Source: Mogibacterium diversum (GTDB lineage Bacteria; Bacillota; Clostridia; Peptostreptococcales; Anaerovoracaceae). From it: a stretch of DNA of 64,000 nt. The DNA lies in NCBI RefSeq assembly GCF_002998925.1, contig NZ_CP027228.1, positions 1,364,001-1,428,000 of the forward strand, given 5' to 3'. Made by a program: the position numbers and the translations under genes. The notes under the pieces were generated by a model. That model worked only from the letters and a program-made list of their open reading frames with translations, searched no databases and was not told the origin of the DNA. Shown one piece after another: positions 43,036 through 51,446 of the stretch (the stretch's first letter is position 1; each line of letters starts with the position of its first letter).

Positions 43036-43914
43036 TTAAAAAGTTCTCCAGTCCACGCTTTGAGGTAAAACTCTGTTACCTAATTCTGTCTGCTCTTGTG
43101 GTACAGCTTGATCACTTCTAACAAGCTTATCTGATTTCTGTCTATTACAAGTCAAATGAGCTAGTTGCAAGTTGTCTATGTCACTCGGATGTCCACCTTT
43201 CACAATTGGAATTATGTGATCTATACATGCTGACATTGGATCTGGATACTTAAGGGAGAAGTCCACCGGGTGCCCACAGATTGCACACACTGACTGGGTG
43301 GCATACACCCTCTTCTTGTTCTTCTCGAACAACCCCCTATGGGGGCCATTTTTATCAGGGCGGGGTATATTTTGCATGACCCCTACTCCTAGGCTACCCC
43401 GTGCAGGTTTCTCTACCATATTGGACTCACTAATCTCTTGCGCCGACTGGTATTGAGCTTCATTAACATGTGTGTCTTTTGCCAGCGCAGTAGCAAGTTT
43501 CGTTTGCTGTATTTCTTCAATGACCTTCTGAATCTCTAATTTTTTTAATAAATTGTATCCGGCTGTGCCTGCTGTTTTACGACTACATCCATATGCCTTT
43601 TGATATGCTTGTGTAGCATTAAAACAATTGCAGTAATATGCGCAAAATAATTTTTGCTTAGATGTAAGAAAATTATTTTGCATAAGATTTTCAGAATCTT
43701 CTTTGAGCATTTTCTTTAAGGTCTTTGTTGCAGCCTTTCGCTGTTCTTTTTTCTGCACAACTTTCTTTGATGCGCTAGCTTTCCATTCGCCACGTCTTTT
43801 CCACGACCTCAAAGTGTTCTCATTTATTTCTAGCTCTACAGCTATTTCTGATATTGAATAACCGTCGCTATATCTTCTCTTAGCTTCTTTCTTTTTCTCT
43901 TCGTTCGTCATCAT
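43036..43914 (-). CDS. Terminase small subunit fused to HNH endonuclease
   Basis: 292 residues. Residues 1-60 form a DNA-binding helix-turn-helix (RYSDGYSISEIAVELEINENTLRSWKRRGEW). Residues 75-150 form a Terminase_2 small-subunit domain (TSKQKLFCAYYCNCFNATQAYQKAYG). Residues 180-292 form an HNH nuclease (CAICGHPVDF, ACIDHIIPIVKGGHPSDIDNLQLAHLTCNRQKSDK). In most relatives these are two genes. An internal ATG at 43377 has AGGAG eight bases upstream, so a separate 113-residue HNH protein may also be made. Roles are packaging initiation and cos cleavage. Confidence 0.88.
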   Translation of the reverse strand: MMTNEEKKKEAKRRYSDGYSISEIAVELEINENTLRSWKRRGEWKASASKKVVQKKEQRKAATKTLKKMLKEDSENLMQNNFLTSKQKLFCAYYCNCFNATQAYQKAYGCSRKTAGTAGYNLLKKLEIQKVIEEIQQTKLATALAKDTHVNEAQYQSAQEISESNMVEKPARGSLGVGVMQNIPRPDKNGPHRGLFEKNKKRVYATQSVCAICGHPVDFSLKYPDPMSACIDHIIPIVKGGHPSDIDNLQLAHLTCNRQKSDKLVRSDQAVPQEQTELGNRVLPQSVDWRTF

Positions 43915-43979
43915 AATTGCATAATAAATGCGGTAGCTTTCGCCACCGCTTGAACAATATTATCTAAGGAGTCATTCAT
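43911..43979 (-). CDS. Tiny ORF before TerS (22 aa)
   Basis: ATG 43979 with GGAG seven bases upstream; the stop overlaps the TerS start (TGATG). It spans a GCGGT/ACCGC hairpin with GAAA loop (43930-43949). It could be a leader peptide or chance. Confidence 0.3.
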   Translation of the reverse strand: MNDSLDNIVQAVAKATAFIMQL

Positions 43980-44022
43980 GGTTTATCTCCACGTACACTA
44001 TAGCATGGGTGCACCATGAATT

Positions 44023-44448
44023 TTACTGAACTGTTTTGTAATTTTGTTGGTTTGCTATATCTTGTAGTGCTCTCCCATGTAGGATGTATACCCATCTCTC
44101 AGTCATATACATTTCTTCCGCGATTGTTTCAAAGGTCTGCATTCTTATATATCTTCTGCGCAATACCTCTGCATGATCTGCATTCGACAGCTTGTAGATA
44201 GCCTCTTCAATCTTAACTCTTTGCTTCCAGAGTTCGTCTCTTAATTTCTTTTGCTTTTCTCTCAAAGTTGCTAGTTTAACAGCTGTATCCTCTGTTACCT
44301 TGCTAATACTATCACCGCCCGGCATTCCATCATAGCTTACTGCCTTAACTCCCAGCGTTTGTTCTATATCAAAAATCTGATTATCGAGCTGTGTTATTCG
44401 CTCGCCAATTCTCCGATACTCATTCATAAATTCTTTTGCTGTCATCAT
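44023..44448 (-). CDS. DUF1492 sigma-like phage regulator
   Basis: 141 residues: N-terminal coiled coil (IGERITQLDNQIFDIEQTLG, REKQKKLRDELWKQRVKIEEAI) and a C-terminal sigma region 4-like helix-turn-helix (LRRRYIRMQTFETIAEEMYMTERWVYILHGRALQDI). The family sits at the end of early genes before the packaging genes, where it probably activates late transcription. The order here agrees. Confidence 0.82.
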   Translation of the reverse strand: MMTAKEFMNEYRRIGERITQLDNQIFDIEQTLGVKAVSYDGMPGGDSISKVTEDTAVKLATLREKQKKLRDELWKQRVKIEEAIYKLSNADHAEVLRRRYIRMQTFETIAEEMYMTERWVYILHGRALQDIANQQNYKTVQ

Positions 44449-44494
44449 GTTTACCTCACCTCTTCAGCAATATGTTTTAACACACTATAAATTC

Positions 44495-45340
44495 CTACAG
44501 CACATCCCAGACTGCTGCATGGTCCTCTAGTTCCATATCCATTTGACGCATCTCATCCATCTTTCTATACGTTTCGTTTCGATTAACCTTCTTTCCTTTT
44601 CTCCATACGCTAAGCCTTGGCACTGCTTCATTGGATACCATTTGATACTCAAGATGATCTAGTTTTGTTACTGGATTTGTATACTTGCGTAATGTATCTC
44701 TATCAATCTCATATCCCTTTAGAGGTTTTATATCATCAAGATTCTGAAACAATTGACTTATTGATACCCATTCTCTCTTTACAACTGGGCGCTTTAAGTT
44801 GCGACTTGGTTTCCATCTACGCTTTGTAGCATTCTCTGGCTCTCGAAATGTCTTCTGTGTTTCCTTAATCAAGTATTCAGCAAGCACTCTGTAGTTGCGT
44901 GTTTTATCTAATGGAGTACAGCGAATTCTTCCCATCTTCCACTGTCTATTGATTACTTGAAAATCTATGTAGTTCATAACTACATGATGGTGAATTCGCT
45001 TGTTCTTAAATTCAGTTACTGCGATATAGTAAAACTCCTTATCAAGTTTCTTATATTCGCGTCTCATTCTCTTTATCCACTTTTCCAATTCGCTGTTAGC
45101 CTTTTCAGGTGATAGCTCTTCTGCGTAGGTAAGTGTTGTATGCAAATCACCAGGATAAAAGTTTAAATTAATTAGTCTAGTTAAATTCTTTAACGCTAGC
45201 ATGTCATTATTCTTTTTTACAGCATCCGATGTAGCTTTTTCCTTTTTCTTTCTTTTTCCACCACGAGGGAAGCTTGCCTTTATGCATCTATCAATAACTG
45301 CTCCGGCTATGCATGTTTCTCTAATGACTCTTTCTAACAT
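44495..45340 (-). CDS. HUH-type rolling-circle replication-associated protein
   Basis: 281 residues from ATG 45340 (GGGAG upstream). Motif 1 LHTTLTYAEE, motif 2 (HUH) RIHHHVVMNYID and motif 3 YRVLAEYLIKETQKTF with a catalytic Tyr candidate. These are Rep-like nicking/joining enzymes. It lies beside ssb, so it probably starts phage DNA replication by nicking an origin; a perfect hairpin lies just upstream at 45452. No separate helicase was seen nearby. Confidence 0.75.
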   Translation of the reverse strand: MLERVIRETCIAGAVIDRCIKASFPRGGKRKKKEKATSDAVKKNNDMLALKNLTRLINLNFYPGDLHTTLTYAEELSPEKANSELEKWIKRMRREYKKLDKEFYYIAVTEFKNKRIHHHVVMNYIDFQVINRQWKMGRIRCTPLDKTRNYRVLAEYLIKETQKTFREPENATKRRWKPSRNLKRPVVKREWVSISQLFQNLDDIKPLKGYEIDRDTLRKYTNPVTKLDHLEYQMVSNEAVPRLSVWRKGKKVNRNETYRKMDEMRQMDMELEDHAAVWDVL

Positions 45341-45451
45341 TGTTATTCTCCCGATGAACCTAGTGATAATACTCTGATGAACCTTCATGGCGGATTCTCA
45401 CCGCCTTTTCTTTTCTTCTATATATATGTAGTTTTTATTTCCTATGGTTAT

Positions 45452-45475
45452 GCAGATGGCCTTGCGACCATCTGC
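45452..45475. repeat. Perfect hairpin upstream of the HUH Rep gene, candidate nick site
   Basis: GCAGATGG (45452-45459) and CCATCTGC (45468-45475) with an eight-base loop in the gap between rep and the next gene. HUH enzymes often act on such stem-loops. Confidence 0.4.
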
Positions 45476-45549
45476 AGATTTATATGATCTGTAGCTTGTA
45501 TAGTTAAGTTACCTACTATTTTGTGCTCTTTATCCTTATTAAGTTGTTG

Positions 45550-45765
45550 CTACAGTTTCATATCATTTTTTCCTATTGGACCTCTTCTCTTTTCTTGTAA
45601 TAGCCAGTATCCGTGTTCTGTAATTTCACATATGTATTTGTTAAATTTAGTTTCTCCAATTTGCAAAATTTCATTCGCTATAGTTTCTATCTGACGTTCA
45701 ACCAATATCATTATGAATGTTTCGCTTGCTGTGTCAGACTTTTGAAGTATTTCTAATTTGTCCAT
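45550..45765 (-). CDS. Hypothetical phage early protein
   Basis: 71 residues, charged, starting MDKLEILQKSDTASETF and ending in RRGPIGKNDMKL. Not recognised. It lies in the leftward early operon between ssb and rep, with AAAGGAG upstream. Confidence 0.5.
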   Translation of the reverse strand: MDKLEILQKSDTASETFIMILVERQIETIANEILQIGETKFNKYICEITEHGYWLLQEKRRGPIGKNDMKL

Positions 45766-45789
45766 CTCTTTGTTATTCTCCTTTACTAC

Positions 45790-46215
45790 CTAGAATGGTA
45801 TATCCTCTTCAGTTGCTTCAAAGCCATCCGGCAGCTCTTCTTGATAGTTTGGTGCACTATCGCTATATGCTTCGTCTGGCTGTCTTGGAGTTCCTTGCTG
45901 ACTACTACCCAGGAACTCTACATTGTTAGCAATTACATCTGTTGTATATATCGTCTGTCCTTCTTTGTTCTTATAGCTGCCTGTTTGTATTCTTCCATTC
46001 ACAGCTACCTGCTTTCCTTTATGTAGATATCTATCGCAGTTCTCTGCTTGCTTACCAAATGTTGTTATTCGAATGAAGTCCGTCTGTTTCTCTCGTCCTT
46101 GTGTTCCATGTCTATCTACTGCAATGCTAAAGTGTGTTACTGCAGTTTGATTGCCTGGTGTATACACAAGTTCTGGATCTCTTGTTAATCTGCCAATCAG
46201 TATTACTTGATTCAT
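45790..46215 (-). CDS. ssb: Single-stranded DNA-binding protein
   Basis: 141 residues: OB fold (MNQVILIGRLTRDPELVYTP, then VTHFSIAVDR, IRITTFGKQAENC and KGKQVAVNGRIQTGSYKN), a flexible linker and the acidic tip EEDIPF that recruits replication partners. AAGGAG lies six bases upstream. A large stem-loop precedes it at 46234-46304. Confidence 0.95.
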   Translation of the reverse strand: MNQVILIGRLTRDPELVYTPGNQTAVTHFSIAVDRHGTQGREKQTDFIRITTFGKQAENCDRYLHKGKQVAVNGRIQTGSYKNKEGQTIYTTDVIANNVEFLGSSQQGTPRQPDEAYSDSAPNYQEELPDGFEATEEDIPF

Positions 46216-46233
46216 TTTTTCTCCTTATATATA

Positions 46234-46304
46234 AAGGTGGTGATTCGCTATGGCATTGAACAATCTATATAACTTAAGGAGCTTTATATTTATAATCACC
46301 ACCT
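46234..46304 (-). other. Stem-loop leader upstream of phage ssb
   Basis: AGGTGGTGATT (46235-46245) and AATCACCACCT (46294-46304) form a perfect 11-bp stem with a 48-base loop in the 96-base gap before ssb. It may be a translational operator for SSB or a processing site. Confidence 0.4.
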
Positions 46305-46311
46305 CTATAAA

Positions 46312-46602
46312 CTATTTATTGTTGTTTTCGTTTTCTATCCTTGCTAACTGTCTATGTAGCTTGTAATTCATGATTGGAAGTGTGTCTATCTCCATTCCGT
46401 TTTCAAACTGCATTATCATAACTTTTACATCTGCCATTTCTTCTCCAATAGCTCTTCTATCTTCTTTGGCCAATGCTGTTATTAACTCCGATAGTTCTTC
46501 AATGAATTTCTTTTTCTGTGTTTCTTTTCCATAGTGTTCCCACACCTTGCGGCTCATTTCTTTGTTAGCAGTTTCTAGAAATTCTTTTGTTGTCATATTC
46601 AT
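46312..46602 (-). CDS. MazG-like phage NTP pyrophosphohydrolase-type protein
   Basis: About 96 residues from ATG 46602. The helical pattern KKFIEELSELITALAKEDRRAIGEEMADVKVMIMQFENG carries the EExxE...ExxD metal-binding layout of the all-alpha NTP pyrophosphatases (MazG/dUTPase-like). It would cleave (d)NTPs. It is one of the leftward early genes. Confidence 0.7.
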   Translation of the reverse strand: MNMTTKEFLETANKEMSRKVWEHYGKETQKKKFIEELSELITALAKEDRRAIGEEMADVKVMIMQFENGMEIDTLPIMNYKLHRQLARIENENNNK

Positions 46603-46604
46603 GA

Positions 46605-46853
46605 TTAATGCATCATCCTTTCTGCAGCTGCACATGCTTTCTCAAACGTGTCATAGTTTGTTTTGAGAACCGCTCCATCTTTATGTATCTTTATGGAATT
46701 TGTTTCCCATCTGCTACCGCTCTGTAGTCTGATAGCTTTCTTTACTGTTTCTATGGATATGCCGCCTTTACCGTTTTCAGGTTTGTAAATCGATTCCTTT
46801 ACATCTCCTGCGTCTGATATTCTTTCTATTTTCTTTACCCACTTAATCTTCAT
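46605..46853 (-). CDS. Hypothetical phage protein
   Basis: 82 residues, basic, with a beta-type N-terminus (IKWVKKIERISDAGDVKESIYKP) and a C-terminal helix (TFEKACAAAERMM). Not recognised. It overlaps the small gene upstream by 11 bases and ends just before the MazG-like start. Confidence 0.55.
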   Translation of the reverse strand: MKIKWVKKIERISDAGDVKESIYKPENGKGGISIETVKKAIRLQSGSRWETNSIKIHKDGAVLKTNYDTFEKACAAAERMMH

Positions 46854-47007
46854 AAATCTGTAGTGCTCCTTCTGTTATCTGATTCATTAATTTAGTTCCT
46901 GCCAAAAAGCCTATTGCCAGTGCATCTACTTCAGTTCCTTCTGGCAGTCGCTTTTTCTCAGCTATGAATTCACTTGCTAGAAATTCCATTATTACTTCAT
47001 CTTCCAT
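46843..47007 (-). CDS. Small phage protein (54 aa)
   Basis: ATG 47007 with AGAGGT four bases upstream. The product begins MEDEVIMEFLASEFIAEKKR and continues with a helix containing ALAIGFLAGTKLMNQ. Coupled at both ends. No family known. Confidence 0.6.
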   Translation of the reverse strand: MEDEVIMEFLASEFIAEKKRLPEGTEVDALAIGFLAGTKLMNQITEGALQIYED

Positions 47008-47017
47008 GTTTACCTCT

Positions 47018-47962
47018 TTATTTAGATAGTGTTTCGAGTTCAGTTGTAAGAATCTTCTTCAATGCTCCTTTGAACTTTTCAGCAGATTCCTTATCCATCT
47101 GGCTAAGCTGATTCATGCACTCATTGAATGTAGTCTGCAGATTGTTAACATTAATCCTAAATGCTGTTAAAACTTCTCCGCTTGCTACAGCTGCATTGAG
47201 CTTTTCAACCTCAGCTCTAGCCTTTGATAGTTCCTCTTCAGTTTTCATGTTTTCAGCTTTTGCCTGGACCTTTGCTGTAGCGACTGCCTTTTCAACCTCC
47301 CTGTCTAATTCAACTCTTGCTTCTTCAAGAGCTTTCTTGACCTCTTCATCATTCTTGCTCTTGATCTGCTTTGCCTTTTCTTTTTCCTTCTTCAGCTTTT
47401 CTTTCAGCTCTTCAATCTCTTTATCTCTTTTCTCGAGTTCATCAGAGCTTGTTCCTGGTTCTGCCTTTTCTTGTTCCAGCTCTTTAATTCTGCTTTTTAG
47501 TTCAACTATCTCTGTATTTTGAGATTTAAGGTCTGCAATTTCTTCCTTCAGTTCTCTAACAGTCATTTCAGAAATATCATTGTTTTCTACCACCTCTACA
47601 GCTACCTCTTCAGGTGCCGCTAAAAGCGCAAACACCTTGGAAATGCTCAAATCCGCAAACGTTTGCGTTTTTGAAAATAAGCTATTTTCTTCTTCACATC
47701 TTTTGGCCAGAGACATCATCATCTCTGCTTTTCTTTTGGAAAAATCTAGATGTGATTCACACCATGATTCAAACTCACCATGATTTAATCTATCCTTAAT
47801 CACCAACAGGCGCTGTCCGGCATTTGCCGCAATCATCATTGCGATGTTGCCTATCATCTCCATCTGGTGATATAGTCCATTAACTTCTATCTGCAGTTCC
47901 TCAGTTGTTTTATCTGTCAGCTCTTTCTGTACTTCATACTCAACATTTGTAATCTCGTTCAT
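47018..47962 (-). CDS. DUF3102 domain protein with long coiled coil
   Basis: 314 residues. DUF3102 at about 25-130 (GNIAMMIAANAGQRLLVIKDRLNHGEFESWCESHLDFSKRKAEMMM), then a Glu/Lys coiled coil of about 110 residues. Similar proteins occur on conjugative elements and phages; role unknown, perhaps nucleoprotein organisation. Stop and next start overlap with PcfJ upstream. Confidence 0.78.
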   Translation of the reverse strand: MNEITNVEYEVQKELTDKTTEELQIEVNGLYHQMEMIGNIAMMIAANAGQRLLVIKDRLNHGEFESWCESHLDFSKRKAEMMMSLAKRCEEENSLFSKTQTFADLSISKVFALLAAPEEVAVEVVENNDISEMTVRELKEEIADLKSQNTEIVELKSRIKELEQEKAEPGTSSDELEKRDKEIEELKEKLKKEKEKAKQIKSKNDEEVKKALEEARVELDREVEKAVATAKVQAKAENMKTEEELSKARAEVEKLNAAVASGEVLTAFRINVNNLQTTFNECMNQLSQMDKESAEKFKGALKKILTTELETLSK

Positions 47963-49470
47963 TATGCTGCTCCTTTCATTGTGGCTTTATCAGCGTACTT
48001 TAATTTTTTCATCATCCTTACTAGCCACTTTTCCACCCATTCTTTAACTTCTTTTTCTGGCAGTCTGTTGCCTTTTCCATAGCACTGCTTTAACTTTCCT
48101 TTTTGCAGGTCAATTTCGACAGTTACAAAGGATTCCTCTTCAGCTTCGATTTTCCTTAGAACAAATATCGATGTTCCTCCTTCTGTTGCTGTTTCATAGT
48201 AGGAGGCTACGCAGTTATGATTGTTGCGACCTTCTTTGTTGAACTCTGTTCTGTTCCTTAGAGGCCTTATCAAGTACCTACTATCTCTCCAGCACATTTT
48301 TTCTAATCTCGGCAGAAACTCTTTTTCAAACTTCTCTTGTCGTTCTTTATCCGCTTCCTTCCTTATCTTGTCCTTCATAGCTAGATATTCTTCTGATATG
48401 CGATCATGTGATTCTTTAAGATTCTTTGGGTATCTGTAATAATCATTTAACGGATATCCGAGTTTCTCTAGCTGTTTAATGTAATCACTGTACATCCACT
48501 TAATGCTGTGATTGATGTAGTTACTATCTTCCTTCATTCGTTTCTTTTGCTTATCAAAGTATGTTGCTAGCCTTACAAAGTTTTCTTTTTTCCTATTCTC
48601 ATATAGCTCCGATGTTTGGAATTCCCTTTTCACTAGTCCAATATGGTGCTTTTTCACTTTACCTTGACTGGCTAATATTTTGTAAGTTGCTATGTTGTCT
48701 ACATCGAACATCCCCCAGCTTTTAAGCTTCTCTATATCCTGGTGAGTTATTCCTAAAAATTTAGGAATTGACTTTGCTCTCCAGTTTGGACCAATGTAGG
48801 ATGGTAGTTTCACAACCTTGCGTTCAATAATTTCTTCTAGTCCAGCCTTTTTTATAAATTCCACCTGAGGATACTTTGCACATACTGCAGCTTCCTTTAT
48901 CATGTAGTCTGCACATCTAACATGTATATCCATGTACTTAAGGAACGTATCTTGTAGCTGTTCTTGATTTACAAGGTTATATACATAGCCTTTATCTATC
49001 AGGTGAATTGAACCATCTTGATATCTCGTCCATCCGCCTCGATATGTTCCTTGATTTGCATACATGAATTGTTCTTCTTGAGATATGCACACAATCTGCT
49101 CTATATATATCTGTGTGACATCCCTCATATCGGCGACTTCTTCTCCGTTATATATCCAGGAAGCATATACAACTACGAAGTAGATTGTTTCATCTCTATA
49201 GAACATCCACACGTATGTTTGGCCACTTAACAGCGGATGGCATGTGTGCGGCATGAATGTTCTATTTTCACCTCTGTATGGCAACCAGTCTCCCTTTCTT
49301 ATCGTGTCCACGTAATCAAACGTTTCTCCGAACTTGGGACAATGCGCCACCTTTTTAAACCTGTTATATATGATTGGTTTACACAGTGTATCTGTAACTA
49401 TGTTTTCAAAATCATCCGGATACTCGATATCAACAGGTATGTTCTCTAGATTGCGATATATGTATTCCAT
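47962..49470 (-). CDS. PcfJ-like protein
   Basis: 502 residues. The C-terminal third has the PcfJ signature NRTEFNKEGRNNHNCVASYY with TSIFVLRK, VTVEIDLQKGKLKQCYGKGN and a final helix. PcfJ and PcfK are plasmid pCF10 names and are common in phage early regions, but the biochemical role is not known. It follows PcfK by 10 bases. Confidence 0.82.
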   Translation of the reverse strand: MEYIYRNLENIPVDIEYPDDFENIVTDTLCKPIIYNRFKKVAHCPKFGETFDYVDTIRKGDWLPYRGENRTFMPHTCHPLLSGQTYVWMFYRDETIYFVVVYASWIYNGEEVADMRDVTQIYIEQIVCISQEEQFMYANQGTYRGGWTRYQDGSIHLIDKGYVYNLVNQEQLQDTFLKYMDIHVRCADYMIKEAAVCAKYPQVEFIKKAGLEEIIERKVVKLPSYIGPNWRAKSIPKFLGITHQDIEKLKSWGMFDVDNIATYKILASQGKVKKHHIGLVKREFQTSELYENRKKENFVRLATYFDKQKKRMKEDSNYINHSIKWMYSDYIKQLEKLGYPLNDYYRYPKNLKESHDRISEEYLAMKDKIRKEADKERQEKFEKEFLPRLEKMCWRDSRYLIRPLRNRTEFNKEGRNNHNCVASYYETATEGGTSIFVLRKIEAEEESFVTVEIDLQKGKLKQCYGKGNRLPEKEVKEWVEKWLVRMMKKLKYADKATMKGAA

Positions 49471-49480
49471 GACCGACTCC

Positions 49481-49795
49481 TTAAATAAGATCTAGGATAT
49501 CTACTACATCTGTACTCTGCGACTTTGTATCGTCAATCTCGTAATACTTCAGTACCATATCTCTCACTTCTTCATCTGAGATTGCAGCCATGTTATTAAC
49601 AGCTTTTTCTTTCGCTTTGTTTCTTATATTGTTTATTAAATCCTTGATGGACTTCTTGCCATCAAGGATCTTGTTTGCTACTTCTTCTGTAGTGCAGCGT
49701 TCGTTTATCGTTTCTTCTATAAACGTAGCTAACGCACCTTTTATTTCTAGCGATTCCTCTGTGATTTTCGCTCTTGCTTCGTTGATTCTATCCAT
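49481..49795 (-). CDS. PcfK-like protein
   Basis: 104 residues: LATFIEETINERCTTEEVANKILDGKKSIKDLINNI, then MAAISDEEVRDMVLKYYEID and an acidic tail. This is the usual partner directly upstream of PcfJ. Function unknown. Confidence 0.78.
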   Translation of the reverse strand: MDRINEARAKITEESLEIKGALATFIEETINERCTTEEVANKILDGKKSIKDLINNIRNKAKEKAVNNMAAISDEEVRDMVLKYYEIDDTKSQSTDVVDILDLI

Positions 49796-49798
49796 GAT

Positions 49799-50173
49799 TT
49801 ACTCCTTTGTCAGAATAACTTCCCCGCTGTGAATACTCTCGTATTCTTTATCTCGTTCAGCTATTCTTTCTTTAATCTGCTCAATAATATTGTTCATTAA
49901 TTCTCTTGATGATTCGTTTTTCGTTTGCCTTAGACGGTCTTCAAACTTCGATATCCTTCTCTCATCATCATTGTTAGCGTAGGTTAGTTCGTACATACGA
50001 GCTTTGCCGATAGGATCAAATCTGCAATGCCAGTCGTCGTTATACTCGCACTTCTTACAGCACTGATCACACACTGTGCCGCGTATTCTACGGCACCACC
50101 TGAACGCTCGGTTGTCTCCTTGTGTCGGATGCTCAAAACCACACACATCACATTCTGATTTAACGCGAAACAT
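49799..50173 (-). CDS. Cysteine-rich zinc-binding-like phage protein
   Basis: 124 residues. Two CxxC-type clusters (CDVCGFEH, CDQCCKKCEYNDDWHC) in the first 55 residues suggest a zinc ribbon; the C-terminus is a charged coiled coil. Unrecognised. Its start overlaps the stop of a 27-residue membrane peptide (TAATG). Confidence 0.6.
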   Translation of the reverse strand: MFRVKSECDVCGFEHPTQGDNRAFRWCRRIRGTVCDQCCKKCEYNDDWHCRFDPIGKARMYELTYANNDDERRISKFEDRLRQTKNESSRELMNNIIEQIKERIAERDKEYESIHSGEVILTKE

Positions 50174-50256
50174 TATTTTCTCTTATCGCCTACCGCTACC
50201 ATGAATGCTAGTGTTAGACAAACGATTGCCGTTACTGTTACTACTGTCCAGTTCAT
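50173..50256 (-). CDS. 27-aa single-helix membrane peptide
   Basis: ATG 50256 has AGGAGG seven bases upstream. The peptide (MNWTVVTVTAIVCLTLAFMV plus seven polar residues) is almost wholly one transmembrane helix. It overlaps the next start. Confidence 0.55.
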   Translation of the reverse strand: MNWTVVTVTAIVCLTLAFMVAVGDKRK

Positions 50257-50267
50257 TTTGATACCTC

Positions 50268-50651
50268 CTACAAGTAATCGCGTCCAATTAGCCTCATCCA
50301 TTCTCTTCTTGCTTGCTCTGCTGTACAGCCTTTCTCTATCAACTCAATTTCATACTTGAGTTGATAATGTTGTCTAAGCTTTTTATTTTCGCTTATTGCC
50401 CACTCTGTACTGTTAGCATGTAGCTCCTCATGGTGTTTTCGACACACATCTACCTGGAACTTGTTATCAATAGATGCTTGTCTATTAGCTCCAAAGAATA
50501 CTTCATGTCTTTCTGCATTCCCTTCTCCGCAATACTTACATCTCCTGTACTTCTTGTTTTTCCATCCATTGACTTTTTTCTTTTTCTTTGTTGTCTTTGG
50601 TTTAGGAAATGGGCAAGTTTGGTAATACTCGTCTAATATTTCTCTTTTCAT
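50268..50651 (-). CDS. HNH-like/zinc-finger phage nuclease candidate
   Basis: 127 residues: basic N-terminus (KPKTTKKKKKVNG), CKYCGEG then ERHEVFFGANRQAS and CRKHHEELH, a Cys2-His arrangement like HNH or phage recombination endonucleases (DUF968/Rap-like), and a helical tail. Probably DNA-processing in the early region. Confidence 0.6.
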   Translation of the reverse strand: MKREILDEYYQTCPFPKPKTTKKKKKVNGWKNKKYRRCKYCGEGNAERHEVFFGANRQASIDNKFQVDVCRKHHEELHANSTEWAISENKKLRQHYQLKYEIELIEKGCTAEQARREWMRLIGRDYL

Positions 50652-50657
50652 TTCACA

Positions 50658-50828
50658 CTACAGGAATAAGGATTTTCCCAAATTACCTTCACTCTTGTTT
50701 TCAGCACTAACAACCGGAAGTGCCAGCTCTTCTACAATTGCATCTTCAATATCTGGAAGCTCCGTTCTTGTAAGTTGTTCTTCGGAGAGGATATCTCCGA
50801 AATATCGCTTTCTTCTATCAATATCCAC
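50658..50828 (-). CDS. Small phage protein (56 aa, GTG start)
   Basis: GTG 50828 with GGAGG five bases upstream. The product is acidic with DIDRRKRYFGDILSEEQL and ELPDIEDAIVEELALPV. No family recognised. Confidence 0.55.
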   Translation of the reverse strand: MDIDRRKRYFGDILSEEQLTRTELPDIEDAIVEELALPVVSAENKSEGNLGKSLFL

Positions 50829-50837
50829 ATTACCCTC

Positions 50838-51191
50838 CTAAATTGTCATCTGGTTTGTCTGCTTCTTTGTACGCTTGATATCAACCTTACCCAACACTCC
50901 ATTAATTTTGATTTCGCTATTGGCCGCGCTGAATTTTGCATTACTGATAAATCCTGCATGGATCAGTTCGCATGTTGTTTTCACATACCTAAGACTTGTA
51001 TCATCTAGCGGTATGAAGTTTAGATCCCTCGACTGCTCTCCGCATAACATCTCAACATTCTCTTCCATCATGCGATGCCATTTTGCCTCGTTCTCACAAT
51101 CGCACGATTCACTAGCGATTCTATCCGCTTCTTCCTGAGTCTCTGCAGATACTAAATGCATCTGCCCGCAGTTTTTACATAAACCTTCCAT
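50838..51191 (-). CDS. Phage early protein with N-terminal zinc ribbon
   Basis: 117 residues from ATG 51191 (AGGAGG six bases upstream). CKNCGQMH and CDCENEAKWH near the front look like a zinc site; the C-terminal half (IKINGVLGKVDIKRTKKQ) is beta-like and basic. Unrecognised phage family. Confidence 0.6.
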   Translation of the reverse strand: MEGLCKNCGQMHLVSAETQEEADRIASESCDCENEAKWHRMMEENVEMLCGEQSRDLNFIPLDDTSLRYVKTTCELIHAGFISNAKFSAANSEIKINGVLGKVDIKRTKKQTNQMTI

Positions 51192-51291
51192 TTCTTTCCT
51201 CCTGTTCAATCTCTCCCTTGTACACCATGTATCGATGTATCTCGGTGAGCATTATTGCTATACCGATTAATGCCATGCACATAATTGCCAT
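51175..51291 (-). CDS. 38-aa phage membrane peptide
   Basis: ATG 51291, AAGGAGG six bases upstream. A hydrophobic start (MAIMCMALIGIAIML) and a polar tail (YKGEIEQEERNG). It overlaps the next gene by 17 bases. Confidence 0.5.
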   Translation of the reverse strand: MAIMCMALIGIAIMLTEIHRYMVYKGEIEQEERNGRFM

Positions 51292-51302
51292 TTATGACCT
51301 CC

Positions 51303-51446
51303 TTACCTACAACCTGCCGCGTATAGAAATATCCACAACATCGGTATGAATAGTGCAGCTGCAATTGATCCAACTACTGCTATTGGTTCAATGTCTCCAT
51401 CTTCGTTAGAAAATATAAACTTGATTGCTTCTATAGTGTTTTTCAT
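51303..51446 (-). CDS. 47-aa phage membrane peptide
   Basis: ATG 51446 with AGGAG upstream; it overlaps the previous stop (TAATG). It has a polar front and a hydrophobic helix near residues 22-44 (IAVVGSIAAALFIPMLWIFL). Not recognised. Confidence 0.55.
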   Translation of the reverse strand: MKNTIEAIKFIFSNEDGDIEPIAVVGSIAAALFIPMLWIFLYAAGCR

